64,000 bases of DNA, taken from assembly GCA_013397845.1 (NCBI GenBank), contig VZTG01002058.1, positions 62,001 through 126,000 on the forward strand, written 5' to 3'. Below the pieces are notes generated by a model. It had not been told where the DNA came from, ran no database searches, and worked only from the letters and a program-made list of their open reading frames with translations. Source of the DNA: Melanocharis versteri (taxonomy: Eukaryota > Chordata > Aves > Passeriformes > Melanocharitidae). Below, in pieces: positions 11,969 through 24,240 of the stretch; position 1 is the stretch's first letter, and each line of letters begins with the position of its first letter. The translations under genes were made by a program, and so were the position numbers.

Positions 11969-14322
11969 TGTAATTATGAACTGCTTTTATACCTAGTTAG
12001 TAAAAATTCATTCAAGTCAGTACAGGGAAAATATGTGATTTGAGCCTATATACCATTATTTTACTATACTTGTTGGGTAAATAGTGGTATCTTTCCCTTA
12101 CCGGAATAGTAGCATTTTCAAGATTATTAATTTTCATTTGAAAATTGAAAAGAGCTGTTGCCAATTAGAGGGTAATAAACTGATCTCATGGATTTATACT
12201 GTAAGAAAACTGTCTTAAGTTGTCAGAATTATCCAGCAAAATAATTACATTAACCTGAAAATTCTTCCTCAAAACCCAGCATTTACTCTGTAGCCTAAGG
12301 TTTTAGACTCATCTTTGTTTTCCCAGAAGGATTCCAATTCCTTTCTGAAGCAGCTGCGCCCACAGCCATTGCCAGAACAATTACAGGAGGAAACTAAGCT
12401 AAAGATGTTTCTTCCCTCAAAAGGATGTCCTACTATACTTCATAACCTGTGATTTCAGATATAGAGAATAGAGCCCCTTGAAGCTCTTGTAACTATGCCT
12501 ACCTGTCTCTAGGTTTGCATTTACAGAACCAAGTGGGTCAAACCTGTCATTCTGTCCTCCCTAGTTTGTTTGTGACAAAGGTAAGTGTGTACAAGCCATA
12601 CTCCAGCAGATCTACTTTTTTCTTTTCCCTCTCCTCACTGCTCATGATTTCTCTGTACTAGGAATTGTATCAAGTGATTGGCCTGGCCAAAATACAGATA
12701 TTGTGACTGCTGAGGGGTAAGGTGACCAGGAGCAGAAGGTCCTCTTCAGGCATGTCTACTGTTTACTCATGTCTTTGCTGGTGAGAAGGCTGCTAGCCAA
12801 GCAGCATTGTATCCAGGTCATGAAAAACTTGGATTTCTGTGACAATGGAATTACACCATGCATGGGAAGATCACCTGCAGGTATAGAAGTTTCCCATGTA
12901 AAGAGGCACTTCTTTGATACTCTGTCCTGGGATGTGGCACCCTCTTTCCAACATTGATGAAATCAAAAACACACTCAACGAGTTTTTCTTCCTTTTTGTC
13001 ATTCAACTGTTGCTTCTCTTAAGTTACAACCAAAAGAAATTTCCCCTGGAATCAACACTTTTGCTTCAACTTATGTGCTGGGAGACGCTGAAGTGGCTGA
13101 TGCAGGCTGTCGTCTTTGCGTGTCCCAGTTCTTCACTAAGCTAACGTCTTCATTTTGTTGAAGAAAACTCCTTGTAGTCCAATAGAACTGGAGCTGTGTC
13201 ATCAACACACACTGTATTTTCTCCCAATTTGTTGTTGAGAGTTGCAGCCATGCTTGAAATAAGATGAGCTGAGGACTCTTCATCAAATATGTGTCCTTCC
13301 TCCCTCAAAAAAAATAATCCAAACTCCCCAGAGTTTGCACATGTGTCTATACTGTACTTCTATGAACTCACCTGCAAGATGAGGACGTTTGCCACTTCAG
13401 TTTGTAATCTCAACCTGAACTCTTCCAAAACACATCACTCTTTAGGACCACTATGAGATAGGTGAGTTAGGCAGATGCACTTGGTGAACCCTGTGTGTGC
13501 AAGCATTGATACAGGAAAGGAAGGAGCTGTCAAGGCTCTCACTGTCCTGACAGGCTGTATTATCCTGATAAACCTACCTTCCACTCATGCTCTCAGATCC
13601 AGGAGCTCACTTTAAGTTCAGTCCAGGCCCTTAATTAATCAGAGCTAAGTTTCAAGTGTAGTAGTCTCTGAATAGACTACTAGACTTCGCTCTGGGTAGC
13701 TGTTTCCTGGATAAACAGACCCCTGCTTTTTTACCAGTGCCATGTTTACACTGTTCCCTGAATGGGTTAATGAGCCATGGTGTAGCCTCATCTCAGCCCT
13801 GTCCCTGGTCCACCTCCTCCTGGTCCTGTCTATGTTCTCAGGATGATCCCTGGACCTGACTGATTATCTCACCCTGTGCAGACTGTCTGGACTACTTGCA
13901 GTCTTCATCTGAACCATATGATATTCGCTTAAAATCTAGTTCATCAGAACAGAGCAGCTCATCAGAAAGCTGGAAGCATTAATAGCCAAGCAATATTCAC
14001 CCAAAATCATTGAATGACCAAGTAAGATGGTCACAGTAAACACCTCTTTCCATTTTCTGCATCTTCTCTAATGTATTTCAACTGCAGTAAATACTACCAA
14101 AATCACTCCAGCTTCATGGCAGCTGATGTACTATACATGTTTGAGAGAGTGATATCAATTAACTGTGTTATTCATAATGCCATATCAACAATTACTACTA
14201 CTTCACAACTTATCATTAATGCATTTGATCAGGGTTTTTACAAAGTAACATTCATTTAACACTTATTTAGAGGTTAACCAAAATTCCTAAGACTTTTGGT
14301 TATTATAATCTGATTTTGGATA
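11969..14322. other. Non-coding sequence, locally less AT-rich
   Basis: The 12.3-13.9 kb part has a higher GC content than its flanks and several 60-76-codon frames, none recognisable. No splice-bounded exon with a credible protein was found. Confidence 0.45.
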
Positions 14323-14349
14323 ATTGTTCAAATTGTTCAAATTGTTCAA
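14323..14349. repeat. 9-bp tandem repeat, 3 copies
   Basis: Three perfect copies of ATTGTTCAA followed by a short A run. Confidence 0.85.
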
Positions 14350-16654
14350 AAAATCTTAGAAGCATCAGTATTTGTTTCAGTGTCAATGCATATGGTACAT
14401 TAATGCCAAGAAACAACAGAAGATTAGAATTATATCTTTGTACATACAAGTGGCTATTGTAAAACTCAATTCTTCAGTATGTCTGAATTCTACTAGACGT
14501 TTTTCTGCCTACTGCTATGGATCTCTGGGTGGTGCTTGCTGTCATACTAAGAACTGGGAAGGTGGCACAAAGAAAGGAAGTTGAGGTGAGATTAGTTCTC
14601 TGTATCATTCCAAGGAGCCGGAAAAAGGTGTAAAGAGAGAAAGAACAACCTGTATATTCCTCGTTTTGTACTAAAAACTGTGACCAAGCAGGTAGTGAGC
14701 AGACAGCAGCCAGAAGATCAATCCATCAATCTATACACAATGCAAAACATACACACCTTAGTAACCTTAATCCTTAATTCTGTGATAATGTTAAGTGCTT
14801 AAAATGCCACAAATATCAGAATTAGCTGCCATACAGCTCTAAGCAAGATGGCTCTATGCATATAGGCATAACAACAGCTTTTAATCACTTCCCCTCTGGT
14901 GCCAGTCTTCTGACTGATGTCTCAGACAAGCATACACAACCTGGTATTCTCCTGGCAAACTTCTTGGCAGACATGCTATTTGAGCAGGCAAGCAAGCACA
15001 TTACCAAGACTATCCCTGAACTTCTTCCATTATTCCAAAAATCTGTAGGTGTTAGCAATCCCCAGTGAAACAATTTTACATATTCCCTTAACAGACATAA
15101 TCTAGAATACCACTCCTCCTGTTCATTTCAAATTACTGCTAAATCATTATAGAAAATCCAGCACAAGACACATGCCCCAAAATGGTAACTTCAAATTTGA
15201 ATGGTTAAAATTTGACAGCTCACAAATGATGAAAATCTCAATGCAATTTGTGTATGTCTGTGGTACCTGGACCACCTCAAATGGTAGCTTTCAAATCAAC
15301 TTTTCATATAGAATGAAAGCACTAAAAGAGAAGGACATCCATTTACTCATTTATTACTAAGCATCTTTTGGAGTCACCAGGAAAAATGCAAAATAAATCT
15401 CTTATCTCTTGAGCAGAATGTATTTATAAAACTGGAGCTTTTATAGTTTGGGAGACAACAGCAAAATATGAAAAATTACTTGTGGGAAGAGTAGTTGAAT
15501 AATTTTTGTATGAAACTGGGAATGTTTAGTGAAACCCCTTATTTCACTGATCCTTTCCAATGTTTATTATAAATTTTCCTTTTCAAATAATTAATTTGAC
15601 AATACACCGTATTGCTGATCTGCACTAAAATATTTTCATTCTAAAAGCTCATAACAGTTTGAGGGTTTTGGTTTGCTTTTAGATACTGTCTGTGAATCAC
15701 TCCCTATCATATTTACATTTCAATTCTTGGGCAACTATACTGGCAATTACCATGTAAAAGAGTTATACAAAATAGCAGATCAGCCTGTAACAAACCATAC
15801 TTTGGCAGAAAAGGTCACTATTAATTTATTACTTTAAAGCAACTTATAATCAGTGTTAACTGTTCTGCAGTAAACATTCCTGGGGAAGTTCTCACGTCTT
15901 TTCTCTGTTGACAGAATCCTGGAGCACATTTAAAATAATGGCATATACATACCCGAGTTCCTCCAGACTGCAGCTGCTCCCACTGCTTTCACTCCAGTGG
16001 TATAGATGCATTCACATCTATCTCAGAATTGTTTTTCATTTTTATTATTTTAACTGTAAGAGAATCTAATAAGACAGGTTTGTTGTGTTATTTGTAGTTC
16101 CTGGAACGAGCCTTCTTACGGCATCAGCCTGTCACCAGCTGTGCACCTAGTGTGTATCTTCTATGTGAACCTCGTGTGACTGAGGCAGTGCTACAGCCTT
16201 CATAGAGCTGCGCGGAGGCTGCTCTGCATGAGATGCCAAACTTGGGCCCTGCAGTGTCATCTCCTCCCTTACTGCTCCTGTGCTCTTCATATTGAATTAC
16301 ACAAACACACTGCCTAGCCAGTATTCCTGCATGTGTCAGAAAGTACTTCTTCTGACTACATGGATAACTTCTCCCAGTAGTTTCTTTATATTTTTTAAAC
16401 AAAATCTACAAATAGGAGCATTTGACGTGCTTGCACAGGTGTGTATACCGTTGTCTCAGCATTTCAGCAGAACCAGTAACTCACTGCAAGGTCAGATTCT
16501 TCTGTCTCATTCACTCATCTATCCCTCCCCTACAGTGCTTTTAATTTTCTTTTTTGAAAAATTGTTTTCACTTTGAGGCATAAAACCTGGAAAAGTAGAG
16601 AAACATGTTCAAAAGTTTTCTTTTTCTCCCACCCTCACAGACATGCTTTTTCCA
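14350..16654. other. AT-rich non-coding sequence
   Basis: Nothing supportable. Small open frames on both strands near 14.86-15.07 kb overlap antiparallel and have no recognisable motifs. Confidence 0.45.
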
Positions 16655-16722
16655 CAAAAGGTTGGGCCAAATGATCCTTTAGGTCCCTTCCACTTTGGTA
16701 GACTCTATGATTCTATGATTTT
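16655..16722 (+). mobile_element. CR1 LINE 3' terminal fragment
   Basis: A plus-strand fragment with GTTGGGCCAAATGATCC, then TTAGGTCCCTTCCA, ending in CTATGATTCTATGATT, the CR1 terminal 8-bp-type repeat. Only the last 65 bp or so are recognisable. It opens the long pyrimidine-rich tract that follows. Confidence 0.88.
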
Positions 16723-17815
16723 TTTCCTGCCTTCAGCTACATTTATGCCAAATCTGACTGTTTCTGCTATACAGCATGCATCTGCCTCTGCCTACAAACA
16801 GCTGCAAACAGAATTATTCCTACTTAAACACTGTCTCTTCCCTCTGTCTCCTTCTCTACCTCACTGTATTTACTCCATTCTCTTTCATAACTTCTGGACC
16901 TACCTATTTCCAACATTTGACCGTGCAACTTCTTTCCTAAATAAAGTTCTTCTTCATTTCCGTGAAATGCTAACAACCACTTAAATGGACAGATACCTCA
17001 CCTTATCTATCTTAACCCTGCCCTACGTCCTTTTCTCAAAATTGTTCAGAATGCTGCAGCTAAACTCACCCTTTTCCTACCATAACTCTACTGCCTATAC
17101 ACCTTTCAATTTATTTTTTCTTTCAGAAAAAATCTCAGCTCCTTCTCTGTATCAGGAAAATCTACATAACATTGCTTTCTCTCTCACCTGCCAAAAGTAT
17201 ATCTACATCTTTTGTCCTTTCAGATTTCCCACAGTGATAGACGGGAGGCCACATGCAAATTTTCCCGTGTATATTTACTGCTGTATTGCACCTATTTGAG
17301 TAAATTTGTGAATGGGGAGTTTCACATTTCATCACCTTGCTACTGTAACTGTGTACTTCCCTCCCGGAAAATCTCTGCTCGTACCAGTGGAAGCAGACTC
17401 CCACCCCTTTTCTAGCCCAAATTTGAACCAATTTTGCTGTGGACAAGTCCCTCAAAAATAGCTGCTTTTCGGTCGGTCAGGTTTCTTTCTCAGTCCTTTT
17501 CATTTTGGTATGCTTCAGGCACGGAAGGGTCAGAATCTAAGGCCTGTTTTTGCTCTGATAACTCAAATATAAGAGGAGGTTATTTTATTCCTTGGAGAAT
17601 TCCTTGCCTACATTTTGTTCTGCTGATGATCTGTAAGAGTCTTCACACAACTCAGCTCACTTTTCTTTTTACAGCAATATTACCTGCTCCTTTGCCATAT
17701 TCTTACGTTTTTTCCTGTTTATTTTTTCCTACTTATTTGTATTTGATCTATAAATTCAAAAACCATTCAATGAACCTTTATTTTTCTGAAGTACATCTAA
17801 GTTGATGGTGCTAGA
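16723..17815 (+). mobile_element. Pyrimidine-biased tract with possible ancient LINE relic
   Basis: The + strand is strongly C/T-biased for about 1.1 kb and holds successive + open frames of 104-123 codons with no shared identity. Within it, 17038-17067 reads K-I-V-Q-N-A-A-A-K-L, preceded by R-P-F-L. This resembles the V-Q-N-A-A-A-R-L block near the C-terminus of CR1/L2-group reverse-transcriptase polyproteins. A second hint is Y-C-N-C-V-L at 17341. In those families the Y-C-N block precedes Q-N-A-A-A, so the order here is wrong for one simple copy. The relic is therefore tentative; base skew alone could explain the long frames. Confidence 0.3.
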
Positions 17816-20800
17816 AAAGTGATCTGTGGAAAACTAAAATAGTAATAATAAGTTAGGCATATGAGGATCTAGAGTTTTATAATATGCCCATTATCATACG
17901 ATCTGTGCAGTTTTGTCATAGCTTTTTAGCACCTGAAAAACTGAATATAGGCCAAATGTTGAATCTGTATTTTGCGTGATGGAGAAGGGAGACAGATTTT
18001 ATCTGCAATATGCTCAGGCTGACTTTCTAGCATTTTGGAATGATTCTTTAACAAACGCTGGGGGGGGAAAAAAAGTCATCTTGGATTAAAAAGCTAAAAA
18101 TTGTAAAGCTGAGAACATATTATTTAGATGAAGATTTATGTGCCTGAGAGATACCACTACCAATTTTCCTCATTCCTTTCTCTCCCCAAGGTCTGTGGCT
18201 AGGAAGAATTGGATTTTTGCCACTTACATAGAGTCAACAGGGCAAATCTTGGTTCCATCATTTCGAAACAGCAGGGTCAAGCCCAGCTTTCACTGTATTT
18301 TGCAATGCACCTGCGCAATCCTTCAAGTGTACAACCAAAATTTTATCTTTTCAGGATGATGAGCAAGGACAGAACTTCCTCGTCCACCTCAAGCTGAACA
18401 CATAGAGGGCTGAGTTGAGATTAGGTTGTCTTTCTACTTCCCCATTTAGTACCCCAGCAACCTTGACCTTGTAACAAGGTCAGGCACACGATGAAAGAGA
18501 AATGAAAAAAATTGCCATGTGTGCTGCTTCCTTCCCTGGAGGCTGAAAGTTTCATCTCTCGGACATGCTTAGTTGGCTCAGAGTAAAAGTTCTTGAGAGC
18601 AATCACAATCCTAGGTCTCATGTGGCAATCTGCAGAGCAAACAGGCCAGCCTGCAGGCAGATTACTCACTGAGGATTTTACAGGGGGTCAGGCAGCTTCA
18701 ACTTGCCTACACTATGATCATACTTCTTAAATAAAATGATTACACCTTTGTAAACTTATATCCATAAATAAAAGTATAAACCTGATATGGAGAACCTGGC
18801 ATGTAAAAAGGTAACAATTCTTATCATATAGCAAAGTTTTACAGAATTTCTACACAAATACTGTTCCAGTTTAATCTGTGGAGAAATCATTTGTGCCATC
18901 TGCACTCATCAGGGACTGTGCTGTAGATGCAACGTGGCAAATAAAAAGAGCAACAGTGGGAAATGAAAATAATATACAGGGATACAAACTTAGCAAACCA
19001 AGGCTCTAAACCAGTAGGATTTCAGTGAAAAGTACTGGATCTTTACTGACAAATGTGTTTTCCGATAGCAGTTGTAATTAACAAGGTATTTTATTGTTTC
19101 AGCCTGGCTCAGGTGAAGGAAATGCTTTTTATAAACAAAATTAAGGCAGAATTTTTAAAAAATGCATAGAGGATGTTAACCAATAGATAGCAACAACTCA
19201 TTTTCATATTTTTTAAATCAAAGTACATTAAAAGTGTGCATCAGTTGTACCAAATAATGGGTGGAATTACAAGAGGGTTTTGAATTTGAGCCAAGGTAAT
19301 GTTGAAATAACTACATTTAATCTGCAAAGGATCTTCTTCAGAATGATAGTTTTGAAAATAAATGTAGTACATGACAATATTTCTTTTTCTGCATGGAAAT
19401 ATAGAAACATAAAATCCTTTATTTCTCTTAGCTCTATGATTTGATATTTTAACTACGTAGTGTGGCAGAAACATCTTAAAAGAAAAATTATTATTTTGCT
19501 TTTCAACCATTTCTGTGTAAAAACCCAGAATAAGTTCCTTTATTTTCCTTTGTTTGGTTCAGTTTCAAGACAATTGTTAAGCTCTCAACTTTGGTGACCT
19601 ACTACAGAGTGACATAGGTGGTATGGCTGTTGCCAAGAGAAAACAGGCTGATTCCTTATTAATTTTTCCTATTCCTTTTTCAGAAATACAGAAAGCCAGG
19701 CTAGTTTAATGCAACAGTAACAGTAATTAAGTCTGATGGTAAGGTGAACTACGATCATTGTTTTTCAAACAGTAATAGATAATGAGAAATTTTAGAATTT
19801 CCACTCACTAGGACTTTTAGAACATTAATTTTAATCTAAGAATAAGAGCGGATAGGAGGCTTAAAATGAAACACTTGATTTTATCAAACATGATGAAAGT
19901 ACAAGATCTTTATTATGACATATACGAACCGCAAGAACCAAGCTTCCACAATGAAAATAATAAAAACACTTATTTATTTGGTACTCAGCTCTTAAACCCT
20001 GAATACGAGAAGTACATATTGAGAGAGAGGTACTTAAAATGTTTCCATGGATACAAGATGATGCCAATAAGGTCCATGTTCCTATCTGAAAGGGTGCCCC
20101 TGCAGAGACATACAGCTTGGTGAGTGGTTGTTTATACAAGTAAATAAATAGGAACCTTGTTTATCTTACAATGAGCTCCTGATTTTTGTCTCATTTGTTA
20201 CAAGGAACATTTTGCTCCTTCTAAATAGCATATTAGAGCAAAGTAGACACAACTGAAATTTTTTGTTTAAAACCACTTGAGTTTATGGCTGAGTTTTCAA
20301 GCAGAAAATGGAGTATCTAGGTATGCTGCTAGCAATCCTGGCAAACTTATGTTGGTGATTCTCCTTTTAACTCTGTGAGAAGACACACTGGTGCAAATTA
20401 CACCTTTCTCTTTCAATTACCAGAAGTCATTTCCAGGAAGAAAAAGGAAAAAAAAAAAAAGAGAAGTAAGGGGAAGATATAAGTTATAAATACCCTTATT
20501 ATAAATAAATTATAAATATCCAGTAAAGACAAGTTTTGATCACTTCCCTCAAAAGAGCCACCATTTACTTTAGCTCCCATTTTAAAAGTGGCTGGTTCCT
20601 AGATTATGACAGCATAAGCACTACAAACGTAATTTTGAAATTCAGACTCCCAATTCTGCATGCTATCTGATTTTGGGAATGAGATTAATACCTTCCACAT
20701 GATATGTTTTAGTTCTCTAATACTTCTTTGGATAAAAAGCACAATGAGTTACAGAAGAGAAATACAATAAACATTACCAGTTAGCACAATTTCATAACTT

Positions 20801-23800
20801 GAATTGCAATTCTTGTGTGCTGGGTCCGCATTTTTAAAAAATTTTCTTCCAGCCACAATTGAGAGAAAAAAAAAACTCTCTTGTTCATAGATTCTTCTTG
20901 GAATAATGTAGTTTTAACATCTATTTGAAGGAGGAAACTTTTTTTGCCATACATGAGCCTCTCGGCCTTCCTTCCTCTTGAAGAAGTGATTCCTGGATAC
21001 TGAATAAGATGACCGAGTAGATATTTTCCATTTGAACTTACAGTGTACTTTTGAAGGGGGATGGCAATGCTCTGTTCTTTTGCCAGCACTGACAAAGGTC
21101 TGCTTGTCAGTGATACCTTTTACAGCTAAATTTACTCGGGAGTGACAGAAGCAGGTGCACCTTGGCCTGCCAGACACTTGTGCACCCACATCACGCAACC
21201 TACAGGTCAACATCCAGAGGAGAAAAAGCCTGGGTCTGCAGAGCAGAGGGTGAGTGAGGCAAACACAACCCAAACTGGGGGCTTCTCTTCAAAGCCAGCT
21301 GGTCTGGCTTTATTCTACAGGAATTTTTTTACCTGCCAGTTTGATCAACGAAGCCCTCAGCAGGTGCTGACGGGTACAACTTCCTGGAGAAGCAGAAGAA
21401 GGGCGCTGGTGAGTTTTAATAGAAAAAATTATTACATTATTATTCTTATGTCTTTGGAATGTTCTGCTTGCCACAGCACTGGGTGATTCAGCTCCAGGCT
21501 CATGGTTACTCTCACAAAGCTTTCTTCAAGATAAGGCAGAGAAGTTTTGTAGCGTGTTTTGTATTTAACTTGATACAGTGCTTGATTACAGCTTCTGTTG
21601 CCAAGAAAAGTTTCTTAAACTGACTGGATACTTACAATCACTTTCTTTCAAACTGTTTCTATGATTCGGAATGGAAAGAACATATAGGATTATATGCAGA
21701 AACAGCAGAAGCCGGACAGTGCTGGCTGAGGGTGTACTCCATGCTCTCCATCTGCCTCCTTTAAAATAAATGAGTTATCCTGATAATTTCCAAATAAACC
21801 AAAAGGATTTTTTGTCTGTAGACTGCTCAGTATTTGGAGCTTCAGCAGTTATTCTAAACCTTAGAAATTCCTTCTGAATATCAACTAAGTTTCCTTTGTA
21901 ATAAATGAGTGAAATTAACACTGTTTAGAGCATTTTACAAGACAGTAAAAGGATTATCACACAAAACCGTTGCCTTATACTAAAGTGAAATGTAAATTGT
22001 AAACTAGAGGCTTCATGAGAGCACTGCTTGACATGATGCTTTTTAAAAATATCATGGATTTACACATTCCCTTGTTTTAAAACCACAAATTATGTCTGTG
22101 TGTATATTCTTTAATTTGCATAAGAACTGGGAAATTAGGCGAGGGGGAAAAAATATTTACTTTTTTCTAGAGTAATAAGATTTCAATTAGTGTGAAAATA
22201 CAGGAAAATGTGACCATGTTAAAACAAATATTTTTGAGGGGAGAAAAGCATTTTTATCACTATTTCTATTTCAAGAACTCATTCTTTTAACTGTTTCACA
22301 GTATTCATTACAAATTGTTGTGCTAAATTGAAAACATTTATTTGAGTAAACAGACAGAAAACTTAACCATATGAATCTTTTTCAGTAAACAGATTCCATA
22401 GTCACAAGTCACTGCACAGCATAGAACGCAGTAATGGGGGAGAAAAAGGAATCATACGTCAATATACTCTTAGAATATTTCTGCAGTAGGTCCTCCTCAT
22501 ATATCAAAATAAATGATATATCAGCAATGAGTAGCCTAAGATTAGGCTGAATTATAATACCAGAATAATAATGCCCTTTTAAACATCCCTGATCTTTGAT
22601 TTTGTTTCTGCTAGGCTGCTTGTTGTGGAAGCCATACAGCTGACAGGGAAGTCCTACCTCAGCAGAGGTAGATCAGGCATAGTTGTCACCCATTTTTTTC
22701 ATTTTCAGAGGCAGCAAAATGAAGAAGAGATTATTTCTGTTTCTGCAATGTGCTATATGAAAATAATCACAATTTTGTTTGCTGCAAAGATATCATACTG
22801 TATGTGAGAATAAAAGGCCAATAGGGTAAAACATTACTAGGCAAAGCATAAAGTAAACCTCCAAATATGAAAGATACATTTTCCGATCAAGTATGAAATG
22901 TAGAACAAAACAAAACTCCCAAAACTAGAGCTGCCTTTAAAATGAGCAATGCCTGTAAAACTCTGCTGTTTCATGGATAACATGTAATATATGGAAACCA
23001 AATCCCCTAAATAGTCCTTAAAACCAAGCACTGTTAAATACAAAGTCAGTAAATAGCAATGGCAGTTCCTGGAGCTAGCTAGACATTGCACATGCCACAC
23101 TAAACAAGAAAAACATACAGCCTGTGGTTTAAAGCCTTTAGTTCTATACAGTATGTGTTCATCAGCATTTTACTGTATTGATTTTAAAGGTTTAGAAACA
23201 GTAATTAATGTGACAAACTCCCGGATAATTTCATGAAATTCCAGGTAAGTTAGTCTGTATTCCACTGCAATGAGGGAAAAGAATATTTTGTGAAATCAAA
23301 GTTAAGTACAAGATGCTTTCCTTTTCTACAAAAAGATTGTTTAATGTTTCAAAAGGTGGAGATTACTCATTAGGTAATTTAGACCATTAAATTTAAATAA
23401 GTGCCCTTAATTGGTCTTTCTGGTGTCTTATTTTTGTTGCCAACAGATTTCAGCACATTAAGTGAAATTCTGAAATATTTGTTATTAATGGAATACTGAG
23501 AGATTAGGAAATGGGTAAACCTAATTTTATGCACTGAAACTTTATAACTATTTCAGTTAAAAACGGAATCACCCCTAAGATGCCTGGTACATTCTTTTAT
23601 TTTTGAACCAACTATTCCCTATTAACTAAGAGCTCTGTGGTCGGTTTTGCAAACGATGGCAATTTATTCTACAGTTCTCTTTTTATCTTTTTTTTTTAAA
23701 AAGCTACAGTGTAGCTTTCAATCATGTGTTTGTCTTTTCCGGTAAATCTAAGTTTTAGTGACAGGAGGATATCTATATTAGTTTTTCCATAGTTCATGTA

Positions 23801-24134
23801 AATAAAAAATGGGATTTAACCACAAAGCTTTGGCAAAAATCTCAGTTTAGGAGATCCACAATCCAGATTGTGTTCTTCAAAAGCTAATTCAATTTTTTTC
23901 ATATACTGTTACATGGTATTTTAAAAGCATCTCTTGACTTTCTACTTTCACTTACACTGGTGAAAACTGGACATTTTCCACCAAAGGCAATGAAGTTGCA
24001 TATAAAAGTTGGATAAGAAGATGAGATGCATGATAAAAAATCAGCAGCGGAGCAGAATAAATAGCCGTAATTACAGCTTCATACAAGAGTACTCTAAACA
24101 CAAACATTTTCCATTTTATATCTCTATTATAAAA
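17816..24134. other. AT-rich non-coding sequence
   Basis: No supported gene or element. A 14-base A run lies at 20447-20460. A locally GC-richer patch at 21.1-21.3 kb contains a splice-donor-like AGGGTGAGTGAG near 21,247-21,258, but no convincing exon. Frames of 60-119 codons are unremarkable. Confidence 0.45.
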
Positions 24135-24240
24135 CGTATGTGCATTTATGTGTGTGTATATACATATATATGCACATATATATACCTGTGCATACAAAGT
24201 GTATGTATGTATAAATATATATATTAACGTATATATATAC
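24135..24240. repeat. TG/TA alternating purine-pyrimidine microsatellite
   Basis: An interrupted mix of (TG)n, (TA)n and GTAT units, ending in TATATATAC. It could adopt non-B DNA or cruciform structure and is expected to be length-polymorphic. Confidence 0.8.

Noticed and set aside
17434..17805. 123-codon plus frame
   Set aside because: Serine/phenylalanine/leucine-rich translation produced by C/T skew; no domain.
21120..21260. Possible exon ending at an AGGGTGAGTGAG donor-like site
   Set aside because: The donor is good, but no matching acceptor with a conserved-looking frame was found and a single motif is weak evidence.
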